NCBI RefSeq assembly: GCF_016863335.1
Contig: NZ_BOOR01000051.1
Location: forward strand, 1 to 64,000
Origin: Planotetraspora thailandica
GTDB lineage: Bacteria; Actinomycetota; Actinomycetes; Streptosporangiales; Streptosporangiaceae
Direction of reading: 5' to 3'
Length of the DNA stretch: 64,000 nucleotides
The translations under genes were made by a program, and so were the position numbers. Shown here piece by piece: positions 24,152-32,516 of the stretch (the first letter of the stretch is position 1; the number at the start of each line of letters is the position of its first letter). The notes below the pieces were generated by a model that ran no database searches, was not told the origin of the DNA, and saw only the letters and a list, made by a program, of their open reading frames with translations.

Positions 24152-24955
24152 TCAGGTCTTGCGGCCCACGCCGCAGAGGATGAGTGACCTCTCGGGCGGG
24201 TCGAACAGATGCGGCTGGTCAGGTCGCCACTGCGGCAGCCAGACCAGGCCCGGATCCACCAGGTCGAACCCGTCGAACAGTGCTTCGATCTCGAGGCGGC
24301 TGCGCAGCACCAGAGGAGCGGCGGCGTTCTCGTAGACCTTCGTGCCCGTCGTGACCGCCTCGGCCCGGGCGTCGCGGGTGCCGTGCGACATGACGAAGTA
24401 GCTGCCCGGGGGCAGCGCGTCGCGCAGGGTCGCGACGATGCGCGCGGGATCGTCCTCCTCACGGATGAAGTGCATGATCGCGACGAGGAGCAGGCCCACC
24501 GGCCGGCCGAAGTCGATGGCCTTGACGACGTCCTCGTTCTCGAGGATGTCCTCGGGCCGGCGGAGATCGCCCTCGACGACCACGGTGTGCCCGTCCGCCT
24601 CGGCCAGCAGCGCCCTGGCGTGGCCGAGCACGACCGGGTCCTTGTCCACGTAGACGACCCGCGCGTCCTCGACGACCTCGGAGGCCACCTCGTGCACGTT
24701 GCCCTGTGTGGGCAGGCCGGTGCCGATGTCGAGGAACTGGGTGATGCCCTGGCGGGCAAGGAAGCGTACGGCGCGGCCGAGGAAGGCTCTGTTCTCACGG
24801 GCGGCGAGTCTGAGCTCCGGGGCGACGGACAGGATGCGCTCCGCCGCCTCGCGGTCGGCGGCGAAGTTGTCCTTGCCGCCCAGGTAGTAGTCGTACAAAC
24901 GCGCGACGTTGGGCGTGGTCGGATCAAAGGCCCAGGATCGGCGGTCTCGCCTCAA
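24152..24955 (-). CDS. SAM-dependent methyltransferase, DUF574 type
   Basis: 267 residues if the TTG at 24955 is used; it has AGGGGAG seven bases upstream, while an in-frame ATG at 25003 has no ribosome site. The sequence is typical of PF04672: VARLYDYYLGGKDNFAADRE near the N-terminus, FLDIGTGLPTQGNVHEVA (SAM motif I), VVYVDKDPVVLGHA and a DLRRPEDIL segment. The family is expanded in actinomycetes and its substrates are mostly unknown. It is followed closely by the F420 oxidoreductase gene. Confidence 0.88.
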   Translation of the reverse strand: MRRDRRSWAFDPTTPNVARLYDYYLGGKDNFAADREAAERILSVAPELRLAARENRAFLGRAVRFLARQGITQFLDIGTGLPTQGNVHEVASEVVEDARVVYVDKDPVVLGHARALLAEADGHTVVVEGDLRRPEDILENEDVVKAIDFGRPVGLLLVAIMHFIREEDDPARIVATLRDALPPGSYFVMSHGTRDARAEAVTTGTKVYENAAAPLVLRSRLEIEALFDGFDLVDPGLVWLPQWRPDQPHLFDPPERSLILCGVGRKT

Positions 24956-25022
24956 AAGAGGACTCCCCTGATACTTCTCTCTTGATCTTGCAGAGGTCAG
25001 CATATCCAGCGTGTCCGAATTG

Positions 25023-25784
25023 TCAGCGTGGGGGGTCAGACAGGCGGGTCCGTACGACCAGATCGTGCAGAGCGTCCTGCGCGGAGGGCCGTTCCGGCAG
25101 GTGGGAGTGGTCGCGTGCGGCCTCCAGCTCGGCGGTCAGCGCGTCCAGGTCGCGGTCCAGGACGTCGGCGCCGGGGGCGTCGCCGGGCAGTGCGCCGTGC
25201 TCGGCCGCGCGCTTGGCCGCGACCAGCTCGGCGAGGTATGGCGGGCCGCCGTCCATGAGCCCGGTCAGGTCGGCGACGAGCCGGCCGGTCCGCATCAGGT
25301 GGATGCCCGTGAGCAGCACCCGGAACGAATAGAGAAGCGGCTTCAGCTCGCCCGTCTTGGCGAACAGCCGCCGCTGGGTGCGGGCGAACCCGAGGTAGTG
25401 ATGGGCGTGATGGCGGGTGAGGCACGCCGGGGCCAGGGCCGTGAGCTCCTCGTGGACCGGCGACGAGGCCACCACCAGCGGCGAGAGCAGCTGCTCGAGC
25501 ACGTATCCGTTGCGGCCGAGCAGCAGCCGGCTGAACTTGGCGAGGTCGTGGGTGACCAGGTCGACCTCGACGCCTTCGCGCACCCAGGAGCGGGTGACGG
25601 TCTCCTCCCCCGGCCGCAGCCCGACGACGTCCTCGACGGGCAGGATGTGCACGCCGCGCAGATCGACGTCGGAGTCCCTGGACGGGAAGCCGTACAGGTG
25701 CGCGCCGCTGACCGTCGCGAAGGCGAGCGGATGCGGCTGCTCGCCCGGAATGCGGTCCAGCCAGCCCGGCAGCACGGCGGTCAC
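25023..25784 (-). CDS. nucleotidyltransferase-superfamily protein A
   Basis: 253 residues. Residues ~22-50 carry a Pol-beta-type minimal nucleotidyltransferase motif: SGAHLYGFPSRDSDVDLRGV, with the two aspartates of DVD as metal ligands, and a third acidic candidate in VEVDLVTHD. A helical tail follows (residues ~85-250). This is the COG3541-like group of predicted nucleotidyltransferases. The GTG/ATG start overlaps the stop of a paralogue (ATGA, 25781-25784), so the pair is translationally coupled. Target unknown; a nucleic acid or protein acceptor is possible. Confidence 0.75.
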   Translation of the reverse strand: MTAVLPGWLDRIPGEQPHPLAFATVSGAHLYGFPSRDSDVDLRGVHILPVEDVVGLRPGEETVTRSWVREGVEVDLVTHDLAKFSRLLLGRNGYVLEQLLSPLVVASSPVHEELTALAPACLTRHHAHHYLGFARTQRRLFAKTGELKPLLYSFRVLLTGIHLMRTGRLVADLTGLMDGGPPYLAELVAAKRAAEHGALPGDAPGADVLDRDLDALTAELEAARDHSHLPERPSAQDALHDLVVRTRLSDPPR

Positions 25785-26479
25785 AGCGCCGACCTCCGTA
25801 CCCGGGCGAGGAAATCCTCGATCACTTCCTTGTCCGGCTCCTCGGGGAGCGCGCTCCCTTCTTCTGTCGCCGCCGCGAGTTCGCCGGTCAGCTCCGCGCG
25901 CCAGCGCCTCGCCTCCTGCCAGCCGGTCTCGCCGTGCCGTACGGCGAGCAGGCGCTCGCGGAGGCGGTCGTCGACGCGGACGAGCGGCTCACCATGGCGC
26001 ACCAGGTGCAGGCCGCCGGCCAGCAGACGCAGCAGGTGCATGGCCATCTTCCTGAAGCGGAGCTCGCCCGCGAACCGGGCGTCGGGCCCCTGCGGCCCCC
26101 GCGATTCCAGGCGGCGGAACTGGTCGTCGGAGTAGGCCGCGAACGTGCGCTCGGCTGCCCGGGACAGGAAGGCCCGCCGGATCGCGAGCAGTTCCTCGCC
26201 GACCGGGGTCGTGTGCTCGACGATCGGCGACCACAGGCACTCCAGGACGGTCGGGTTGGCCCGCATCGCCAGCACGCAGAAGCGCTCGATCTCCCAGGAG
26301 AACTGCTCGGGCATGGGGCCGTCCACGTGCGTGGGCGGCTTGTCGAGACGCCAGAACATCGGCGTGGGGACCACGAAGACGCCCCGCCGGTCCACGTCGG
26401 ATTCCTCACCGTCCAGCCCGTAGGCACGGGAGCCGGTCACGACCGACAACACGGCGCCCTCCGGCATCTGGAGCTCCAT
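25781..26479 (-). CDS. nucleotidyltransferase-superfamily protein B
   Basis: 232 residues, paralogous to the gene it precedes. The motif here is the classical TGSRAYGLDGEESDVDRRGV with both aspartates, and it starts only ~15 residues from the N-terminus. The middle contains FSWEIERFCVLAMRANPTVLE, a family hallmark also seen in the partner as DLAKFSRLLLGRNGYVLE. GSR is intact here but altered to GAH in the partner, suggesting that one subunit is active and the other modified. Divergent from the HxlR regulator gene. Confidence 0.77.
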   Translation of the reverse strand: MELQMPEGAVLSVVTGSRAYGLDGEESDVDRRGVFVVPTPMFWRLDKPPTHVDGPMPEQFSWEIERFCVLAMRANPTVLECLWSPIVEHTTPVGEELLAIRRAFLSRAAERTFAAYSDDQFRRLESRGPQGPDARFAGELRFRKMAMHLLRLLAGGLHLVRHGEPLVRVDDRLRERLLAVRHGETGWQEARRWRAELTGELAAATEEGSALPEEPDKEVIEDFLARVRRSAL

Positions 26480-26518
26480 GGCGAGAGATCATGCCATACC
26501 AGGACACTTCCACAATGT

Positions 26519-26546
26519 AAGTAACTTCTCGAAAGTAAGCTATGCT
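26519..26546 (+). promoter_or_regulatory. HxlR-gene promoter with direct repeats
   Basis: AAGTAA occurs at 26519-26524 and 26533-26538, 14 bases apart, immediately before TATGCT (26541-26546), a fair -10 box. Repeats of this kind often bind the HxlR regulator encoded downstream. Confidence 0.4.
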
Positions 26547-26566
26547 GTCCGGCGGTGATTTGATTC

Positions 26567-26911
26567 ATGACGACAAAAGATGATTTCGAGGCGCGCTGCC
26601 CTTCGTTCCAAGCCGCGATCGAGCTCGTCGGGCGGCGCTGGAACGGCGCCATCCTGATGGCCGCGCAGGAGGGTGCGCGCCGCTACAGCGAGTTCCTCGC
26701 CGCGGTGCCCGGCATCTCCGACCGGGTGCTCGCCCAGCGCCTGCGCGAGCTGGACGCCGCCGAGGTGCTGGTCCGCGAGGTGCAGCCGACGACCCCCGTC
26801 CAGATCACCTACACACTGACGCAGCGAGGCAAGGAGCTGGCTCTCGCCGTGCAACCACTGGTCGCATGGGGAGATCGCTGGCTCGGGAGAGGCACGGACA
26901 ACGATGGCTGA
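26567..26911 (+). CDS. HxlR-family transcriptional regulator
   Basis: 114 residues, normal for the family. It has the HxlR pattern: Cys15-Pro, IELVGRRWNGAILMAA, RYSEFLAAVPGISDRVLAQRLRELDAAEVL (winged helix) and YTLTQRGKEL. The single N-terminal cysteine is a known redox or aldehyde sensor position in some members. The last four bases-plus overlap the start of the F420-type/hemerythrin gene (26904), so regulator and enzyme are co-translated. The ribosome site is weak. Confidence 0.9.
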   Translation: MTTKDDFEARCPSFQAAIELVGRRWNGAILMAAQEGARRYSEFLAAVPGISDRVLAQRLRELDAAEVLVREVQPTTPVQITYTLTQRGKELALAVQPLVAWGDRWLGRGTDNDG

Positions 26912-28382
26912 CTTCGGGCACGAACTGTGGTTCGGAGCGTTCCTCACGCCGGACGCGGCCGGGCACCACCGGCTCGTACGGCAGGCCACGATGGCCGAAG
27001 AGGTGGGGCTGGACATCATCGGCGTGCAGGACCACCCCTACCAGCCGTCGTTCCTGGACACCTGGACCCTGTTGTCCGTCCTCGCGGCCCGTACGTCGCA
27101 AATCCGGCTATTTCCTGACGTGGCCAATCTGCCGTTGCGCCCGCCGGCCGTACTCGCCCGCAGCGCGGCCTCCCTCGACCTGCTGAGCGGCGGCCGGGTC
27201 GAGCTGGGCCTGGGCGCGGGAGGGTTCTGGGACGGCATCGCGGCCATGGGCGGCCCGCGCCGCACTCCCGCGGAGGCGGTCGAGGCGCTCGAGGAGGCCA
27301 TCGCGGTCATCCGCGCGCTCTGGACGCCCGGGCAGGCCGCCTCCCTGAACGGCAGGCACTACACCCTGGACGGCGCCCGGCCGGGGCCGTTCCCCGCGCA
27401 CGAGATCGGCCTGTGGATCGGCTCCTACAAGCAGCGGATGCTGGAGTTGACCGGGCGGCTCGGCGACGGCTGGGTGCCCTCGTCGGGGTACGCGGCTCCG
27501 TCCGAGCTGGACGCGATGACCGCGATCATCGACGCCGCCGCCGAGAGCGTGGGCCGCGACCCGGCCGAGATCCGGCGCGTCTACAACGTCAACGGCCACT
27601 TCTCCGGCATGTCGGGCGGCGGTTTCCTGTCCGGCCCTCCGTCCGTGTGGGCGGAACAGCTCACCGAGCTCGCCCTGCGGTACGGCATGAGCGTGTTCGT
27701 GCTGGCCAGCGGGGACGACCGCGACCTCAAGACGTTCGCCCAGGAGGTCGCACCCGCGGTGCGCGAGGCCGTGGGCCGCGAGCGCGGGACGGGCGCGCCC
27801 GCGCCGCAGCAGGAGCACACGGCCTTCGCGCCCGTGACCGTGCTCGACGAGACGACCCGGCCGCGGTCGCCCAAGCGCGACATCAACGCGCTGCCTCCCG
27901 CCCAGCGTGCCAACGGGCAGCGCCTGGTGCTCATCCACGACCACCTGCGTCAGGAACTGGCGCAGATCAGGGACGCCCTGGAGCAGGTCGCCGACGGCCA
28001 GGGCGACGCCGCCGCCCTCCGCTCGATGATCAACCAGCTCACGATGCGGCAGAACTACTGGACCCTCGGCACCTTCTGCGCGTCCTACTGCCGCCTGCTG
28101 ACGACCCACCACACCATCGAGGACGAGCACATGTTCCCCATGCTGGCCCAGGCGGAGCAGGAACTTGCGCCGGTGGTGGAACGCCTGGAGGAGGAGCACG
28201 AGGTCATCGCGAGCCTGCTGACCGGGCTGGACGCTGCGCTCGTCGCGATGATCGAGGACCCGGAGCAGCTCGGCGGCGTGCGCGAGCAGGTCGACCTGCT
28301 GTCCGACGCCCTGTTGTCACACCTCCGCTACGAGGAGGAGGAGCTGGTCGAGCCACTCGCCCGGCTCAACCTCGACATCTGA
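26904..28382 (+). CDS. LLM-class flavin/F420 oxidoreductase fused to hemerythrin
   Basis: A 492-residue fusion. Residues 1-~300 are a luciferase-like TIM barrel (FGHELWFGAFLTPD, GVQDHPYQPSFLDTWTLLS, SASLDLLSGGRVELGLGAG, IGLWIGSYKQRMLELTGR). After a Pro-rich linker (~300-340) comes a hemerythrin-type four-helix bundle with the iron ligands HDH (near 355), THHTIEDEHMFP (HxxxE type), EEEHEV and HLRYEEEEL. A di-iron site that binds O2 or senses NO/oxidants is therefore attached to a hydride-transfer enzyme. It overlaps the HxlR gene by eight bases. Its 3' end overlaps the convergent ATPase gene by 55 bases. Confidence 0.85.
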   Translation: MADFGHELWFGAFLTPDAAGHHRLVRQATMAEEVGLDIIGVQDHPYQPSFLDTWTLLSVLAARTSQIRLFPDVANLPLRPPAVLARSAASLDLLSGGRVELGLGAGGFWDGIAAMGGPRRTPAEAVEALEEAIAVIRALWTPGQAASLNGRHYTLDGARPGPFPAHEIGLWIGSYKQRMLELTGRLGDGWVPSSGYAAPSELDAMTAIIDAAAESVGRDPAEIRRVYNVNGHFSGMSGGGFLSGPPSVWAEQLTELALRYGMSVFVLASGDDRDLKTFAQEVAPAVREAVGRERGTGAPAPQQEHTAFAPVTVLDETTRPRSPKRDINALPPAQRANGQRLVLIHDHLRQELAQIRDALEQVADGQGDAAALRSMINQLTMRQNYWTLGTFCASYCRLLTTHHTIEDEHMFPMLAQAEQELAPVVERLEEEHEVIASLLTGLDAALVAMIEDPEQLGGVREQVDLLSDALLSHLRYEEEELVEPLARLNLDI

Positions 28383-30052
28383 CCCCCGGACATCTGACCC
28401 CTGGGCATCTGACCCCAGGCGAACACGTCGTCCAGATCGAAGAGGAGCACCTCGTCCGGCGCGCGCTCGGCCTCCTCGACCAGTGCGTCGGAGAATCCGT
28501 ACATCGAGAAGAGGGCGAGCCTGGCGTCCGCGGCGGGGCGCTGCCGGGCGAGGAGGTCACGGATCCGGCGCAGGCGTTCGAGGTCCTGCCGGCCGCGTTT
28601 GCGCTGGGTCGCCTTCACCTCGCCGATCACGACGACCGGGGCGTCCTTGTGCCGGGCAAGCCTGAACTCCTCGATCCCCACGAGATCGACTTCGCAGTTC
28701 TTCCTGACGTCCGGGTCGTGCACGACCGTCCAGCCGTAGTCGCCCACCTTGATGCCACGGTTGCGGAGCAGTCGCATAGCGGTGACGTCGACGACCTCCT
28801 CGAAGGCCGGGCCGAGCACCTGGGAGCGGAAGGCGCCCGCGAGGCGCTTCCAGACCTCCGGAGCGTCCAGCTCGCCCCCACCGAGCATTCGCATGGCGGG
28901 CTCGACCACCGCGTAGTGGAACCGCACGACGGGATCGCGCAGCCGCAAGACGTATTTGCTGTTCGGGAAGAACTCCTGGCGCTCCTCGACGTATCCCATC
29001 GCGACCAGCCGGTCGATGATCGGCTCCAGCTCCTCCTTGGGCTTGCCGAGCCGCCCGCCCACCTGGGCCGCCGTCGTGGCACCGTCCGCGATCTGCTCCA
29101 TCGCCTGCTGGTAGATCGCCTTGTCCCCCGCCCGCGGGTCCTCTCTGAGGAGATGCCAGATCTCGGTCTCCGTGAAAAGGCCTGACTCCGAGGTGAACAT
29201 CGTCTGCACGATCCAGGCGTCCAACTCGGCCAGGGTCCGCGGCGGACGCAAACCCGTCCGCTCCTCCGTGAGATCGAGGTATCCCGGGGCGCCGCCAATG
29301 ACGGCATGCAGGAGGAGGGCTACCTCGTGGTTTTCGATCCTCCAGAAGCGGGCCATGTCGACGTGGTCGAACGGCTTGACCGTCATCGTCCAGGCGAGCC
29401 TGCCGAAAAGCGGCCGGGAGCCGTGTCCCAGCTCGTGCATGATCGACATCGCCGAGCCGCACAGCAGCAGCTTCCCGTGAATGGCCCGGTCGAAATACCC
29501 GAATTTGATCCCGCGGGTGGGGGTCGGCCGCAGCATGCGGCTGTCGTAGAGCTGGTGAAGGATCGACTGCAGCACGGGGGTTTCGCGTAGCAGGTACGGA
29601 AACTCGTCGATGACGACAGGCGGAACCATGTCGTCGGTCCTGCGCGCGAAGGTGAGGTCCATCGCCAGCTCGAGAAGTCGGTCCCAGGTGTCGGACTGGC
29701 CGAGCGGCATCGTGCCGATCTCGGCGGCCCGGCCCGGCTCGTACTCGGCGATCGCCGCTCGCAGCCGTCCCTGCGCCTCCAGCAGGCCGTCCTCCTGTCG
29801 AGCCTCGTAGTAGAGACCCCCGGCCTGCTGTACGAACTCCTGGAGCAGATAGGTCTTCCCCGCCCTGCGCCGACCCGTCACCGCCGCGATCGCCGTCCCT
29901 GGGCGGTCGACGGGACGTGGTCGCAGGAAATCCGAGAGGATCTCCCACTCACGGTCACGGCCCATGATTTCCGCGGGTTTCTGCAGCATGCGTTCAGGGT
30001 AAAGAAGGCTTCCCTTCGCTGACCTGCGAACACGACGATCAGTCCGGCTCAT
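28328..30052 (-). CDS. AAA ATPase with DUF234-type nuclease-like C-terminus
   Basis: 574 residues. Walker A is GRRRAGKTYLL (~58-68), Walker B is PPVVIDEFPYLL (~150), and GYFDRAIHGKLLLCGSAMS may contain sensor 1. A winged-helix segment follows (~320-390). The C-terminal domain has CEVDLVGIEE then VVVIGEVKAT (~475-505), a D...ExK arrangement of the restriction-endonuclease fold seen in archaeal-type ATPases with DUF234. Starts at 30052 and 29989 are both possible. The last ~25 residues are encoded by the tandem repeat at 28373-28418. Standing alone, it may be a toxin- or defence-like ATPase; no substrate is known. Confidence 0.78.
   Translation of the reverse strand: MSRTDRRVRRSAKGSLLYPERMLQKPAEIMGRDREWEILSDFLRPRPVDRPGTAIAAVTGRRRAGKTYLLQEFVQQAGGLYYEARQEDGLLEAQGRLRAAIAEYEPGRAAEIGTMPLGQSDTWDRLLELAMDLTFARRTDDMVPPVVIDEFPYLLRETPVLQSILHQLYDSRMLRPTPTRGIKFGYFDRAIHGKLLLCGSAMSIMHELGHGSRPLFGRLAWTMTVKPFDHVDMARFWRIENHEVALLLHAVIGGAPGYLDLTEERTGLRPPRTLAELDAWIVQTMFTSESGLFTETEIWHLLREDPRAGDKAIYQQAMEQIADGATTAAQVGGRLGKPKEELEPIIDRLVAMGYVEERQEFFPNSKYVLRLRDPVVRFHYAVVEPAMRMLGGGELDAPEVWKRLAGAFRSQVLGPAFEEVVDVTAMRLLRNRGIKVGDYGWTVVHDPDVRKNCEVDLVGIEEFRLARHKDAPVVVIGEVKATQRKRGRQDLERLRRIRDLLARQRPAADARLALFSMYGFSDALVEEAERAPDEVLLFDLDDVFAWGQMPRGQMSGGQMSRLSRASGSTSSSSS
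28373..28418. repeat. 15-bp tandem repeat spanning two gene ends
   Basis: Three tandem copies of a GGRCATCTGACCCCY unit. One contains the stop of the hemerythrin fusion gene; on the minus strand they encode the GQM repeats near the end of the ATPase. Confidence 0.8.
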
Positions 30053-30101
30053 GAAGCGACACGGGTGAACAAATCAGGTGCGAGCGGACGCGGTCCTTCT
30101 C

Positions 30102-30118
30102 TAGCGTCGGTACCCGTG
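30102..30118 (+). promoter_or_regulatory. -10 box of a probably leaderless gene
   Basis: TAGCGT (30102-30107) lies nine bases before the GTG at 30116, so transcription should begin at or next to the start codon. No ribosome site is present. Confidence 0.4.
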
Positions 30119-31096
30119 CGCGACCTCACCCGCCTCCCCAAGGCCCACCTGCATGTTCACCTGGAGAGCACGGTCAGATGGGAGACGCTCAGAGAGATCG
30201 GAGCGGCGAACGGCGTGGACGTCCCCGGCCACCCCGGTGACGCGGCCTTCTCCGGATTCCGGCAGTTCGCCGACCACAACTCCCTCGTACGGCACTGCCT
30301 GCGGCGGCCTGAGGACTTCCACCGGATCGCGGCGGAGTTCTGCGAGGACGAGGCGGCGCAGGGCACGGGCTATGCGGAGGTCACGTTCACGGCCGCCTCC
30401 CACGGCGAACGCCTGGGCGACCTGGAGATGCCCCTGGAGGCCGTGCTGGCCGGCCTCGCGGAGGGACGAGCGGCCCACGGCGTGGAGACCCGGGTGCTGC
30501 TCGACCATTCGCGGCGGCGTTCACTCGACCGGGCGTGGCGCACGGTGAAGCTGGCCACCCGCTACGCGGCCGGCGGCGTCGTCGGTGTGGGGCTGGCCGG
30601 CGAGGAGACCTATCCGGCGGCGCCGTTCACCGAAGTGTTCGACGCCGCACGCGAGGCGGGGCTCCACGTGGTGCACCATGCGGGCGAGGCGTGCGGCCCC
30701 GACAGCATCCGGGAGGCGATCGCGCCGGGCGGCACCGAACGGCTGGGCCACGGCATCCGCGTGCTGGACGACGACGACCTCGTCGCCGAGGTGCGCGAGC
30801 GGGCGATCCCCCTGGAGGTGTGCCCGACGTCGAACGTCGCCCTGGGGTTCGTCCCGTCGTTCGCCGCCCACCCGCTCCCCCGGCTGCGCGAGGCGGGGCT
30901 GGTCGTCACGCTGAACACCGACGTGCCGTCGATCGTGGGCACGTCGCTATCGCAGGAGTACGCCCAGGTCGCGGAGACGTTCGGGTACGGCGAAGCCGTG
31001 ATGGCCGAGTTCGCCCGGGCGTCGGTGGTCTCGTCTTTCGCCCCGGCCGCGACGAAGGAGCGGCTTCTCCGCGGAATCGACGCCTGGCTGGCATGA
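30116..31096 (+). CDS. adenosine deaminase-like amidohydrolase
   Basis: 326 residues from GTG 30116; an upstream GTG at 30065 has neither ribosome site nor promoter spacing. Metal and active-site motifs of the ADA family are in order: KAHLHVHLE (H11, H13), VVHHAGEACG (His and catalytic Glu, ~185), ERLGHGIRVL, EVCPTSNVALG and TLNTDVPS. Canonical adenosine deaminases have TDDP; here the second aspartate is valine, which questions adenosine as substrate. Related nucleoside or aminofutalosine deaminases are alternatives. It stands alone. Confidence 0.82.
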   Translation: MRDLTRLPKAHLHVHLESTVRWETLREIGAANGVDVPGHPGDAAFSGFRQFADHNSLVRHCLRRPEDFHRIAAEFCEDEAAQGTGYAEVTFTAASHGERLGDLEMPLEAVLAGLAEGRAAHGVETRVLLDHSRRRSLDRAWRTVKLATRYAAGGVVGVGLAGEETYPAAPFTEVFDAAREAGLHVVHHAGEACGPDSIREAIAPGGTERLGHGIRVLDDDDLVAEVRERAIPLEVCPTSNVALGFVPSFAAHPLPRLREAGLVVTLNTDVPSIVGTSLSQEYAQVAETFGYGEAVMAEFARASVVSSFAPAATKERLLRGIDAWLA

Positions 31097-31224
31097 CCTC
31101 GATATCCCACAAATCACCGCAATAAGCGCAGTCACGAATGTGAGCAGGCGTTTCGCCCCGGACGATGCCCACATTCTGGAATGATCTCCTAGATATCCTG
31201 TCGGAGATCGAAAGACAGTGACTG

Positions 31225-32502
31225 ATGCCACCTATTGATCAAATCACCACTTTCACATCGGACCATCCGGTCGGCACCGTCATCATCTGCGTGCTCGCCC
31301 TCGCGCTCCTGACCTTGATTTTCTTCGTGCTGCGCGCCGCCTACCGCTCGGTGAGCCGGCTCGTCCGCCGCTACGCCGCCGGCCGCCCGGCGGAGGACAT
31401 CCTGACGATCGTGGCCGCCAGCATCGCCACCGGCGTCTCCGCGCAGGGCATGTGGCGCTTCTCCGGTGACGTGCTCAAATTCGACGGCCCGCTGCGACTG
31501 CTGCTTTTCGCCTTCATCGAAGTGGCCGTGATCACCAGTGCCGTCCGGGCCCGCCGCAACATGCGCGAGAACTACTCGGCCGGCATCGACGGCATCGCCG
31601 TATGGGCCCTCACCTGCCTTTCCGCTGTGCTGTCCAGCATGGACGCCGACAGCCTCGCCGAGGCGATCTTCCGCCTGGCCGCACCGCTCGTGGCTGCCTG
31701 GTTGTGGGAGCGCGGCATGGCGATCGAGCGGCACCGCATCACCGGGCGGGCCCGCATCAATTGGCGGCTCACGCCCGAGCGCGTGCTGGTGCGGGTCGGC
31801 CTGGCCGAGGCGAGCGACCGCACCGCGAGCGAGGTGGACGCCCACCGCAGGCTCACCCGCGTCGCCCTGGCGGCCAAGCGCGCCCGCGCGCTCCGCGAAG
31901 CCGGGGCGTCGGACAGGAAGATGCGCGCCGCCCTCCTCAAGCTCGACAAGGCGATGGACCGGGCCGTGGAATACACCGGCCTGGCGGTCGACGAAAACCG
32001 GCAGGAGGCGCTTTTGTCCCAGATTGGAGCGCTCTATAACACCGCCGCCCTCATCGACCTGAACCCGCCCGTTCCATGGGCCCCGGAGGCGGAGGAGGCC
32101 GTGGCGGTGGTCGAGCCGCATGCCGTACTCGTCCATCCCGCGCTGCCCGCGGGGGCCGCCGCCCCTGCGGTCGACGACGAGGACGAGATCCGGGCGGCCG
32201 ACGCCCCTCCGCCGGTCGTGGACCCCGCCCAGCGCGGCGCATGGATCCGGGCGGCCCGGGACTACTGGGACCAGCAGATCGAGCAGAAGTGGGTGCCCAG
32301 GGCGGCCGACATCGCGGAGGAGGTCGGCGTACCGGTCGACACCGCCAGGGAGTTCCGCGCGTTGTGGAAGCTGGAGCCGAAGGCGCACGCGCTGATCGAG
32401 GCCGCCTATCACGAGCACGGCATCGTCGACACGGGCACCTTCCCCGCCATATCGGTGCCCGAGCCCGCGCTCAGCGCCAACGGCTCCTCCCCCGCCCGCT
32501 GA
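31225..32502 (+). CDS. membrane protein with SpdB/DUF2637-like N-terminus
   Basis: 425 residues. Four hydrophobic segments fill residues ~18-40, 62-80, 92-108 and 128-155, with a basic loop RARRNMRENY. The layout is like DUF2637/SpdB proteins linked to plasmid spread or conjugative elements in actinomycetes. The cytoplasmic remainder is helical and charged, then Pro/Ala/Asp rich (~290-340), and ends with a helix-turn-helix-like stretch (AADIAEEVGVPVDTAREFRAL). No transfer genes are adjacent, so it may be a chromosomal descendant. Confidence 0.55.
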   Translation: MPPIDQITTFTSDHPVGTVIICVLALALLTLIFFVLRAAYRSVSRLVRRYAAGRPAEDILTIVAASIATGVSAQGMWRFSGDVLKFDGPLRLLLFAFIEVAVITSAVRARRNMRENYSAGIDGIAVWALTCLSAVLSSMDADSLAEAIFRLAAPLVAAWLWERGMAIERHRITGRARINWRLTPERVLVRVGLAEASDRTASEVDAHRRLTRVALAAKRARALREAGASDRKMRAALLKLDKAMDRAVEYTGLAVDENRQEALLSQIGALYNTAALIDLNPPVPWAPEAEEAVAVVEPHAVLVHPALPAGAAAPAVDDEDEIRAADAPPPVVDPAQRGAWIRAARDYWDQQIEQKWVPRAADIAEEVGVPVDTAREFRALWKLEPKAHALIEAAYHEHGIVDTGTFPAISVPEPALSANGSSPAR

Positions 32503-32516
32503 ACTGCCGCCGGCGC

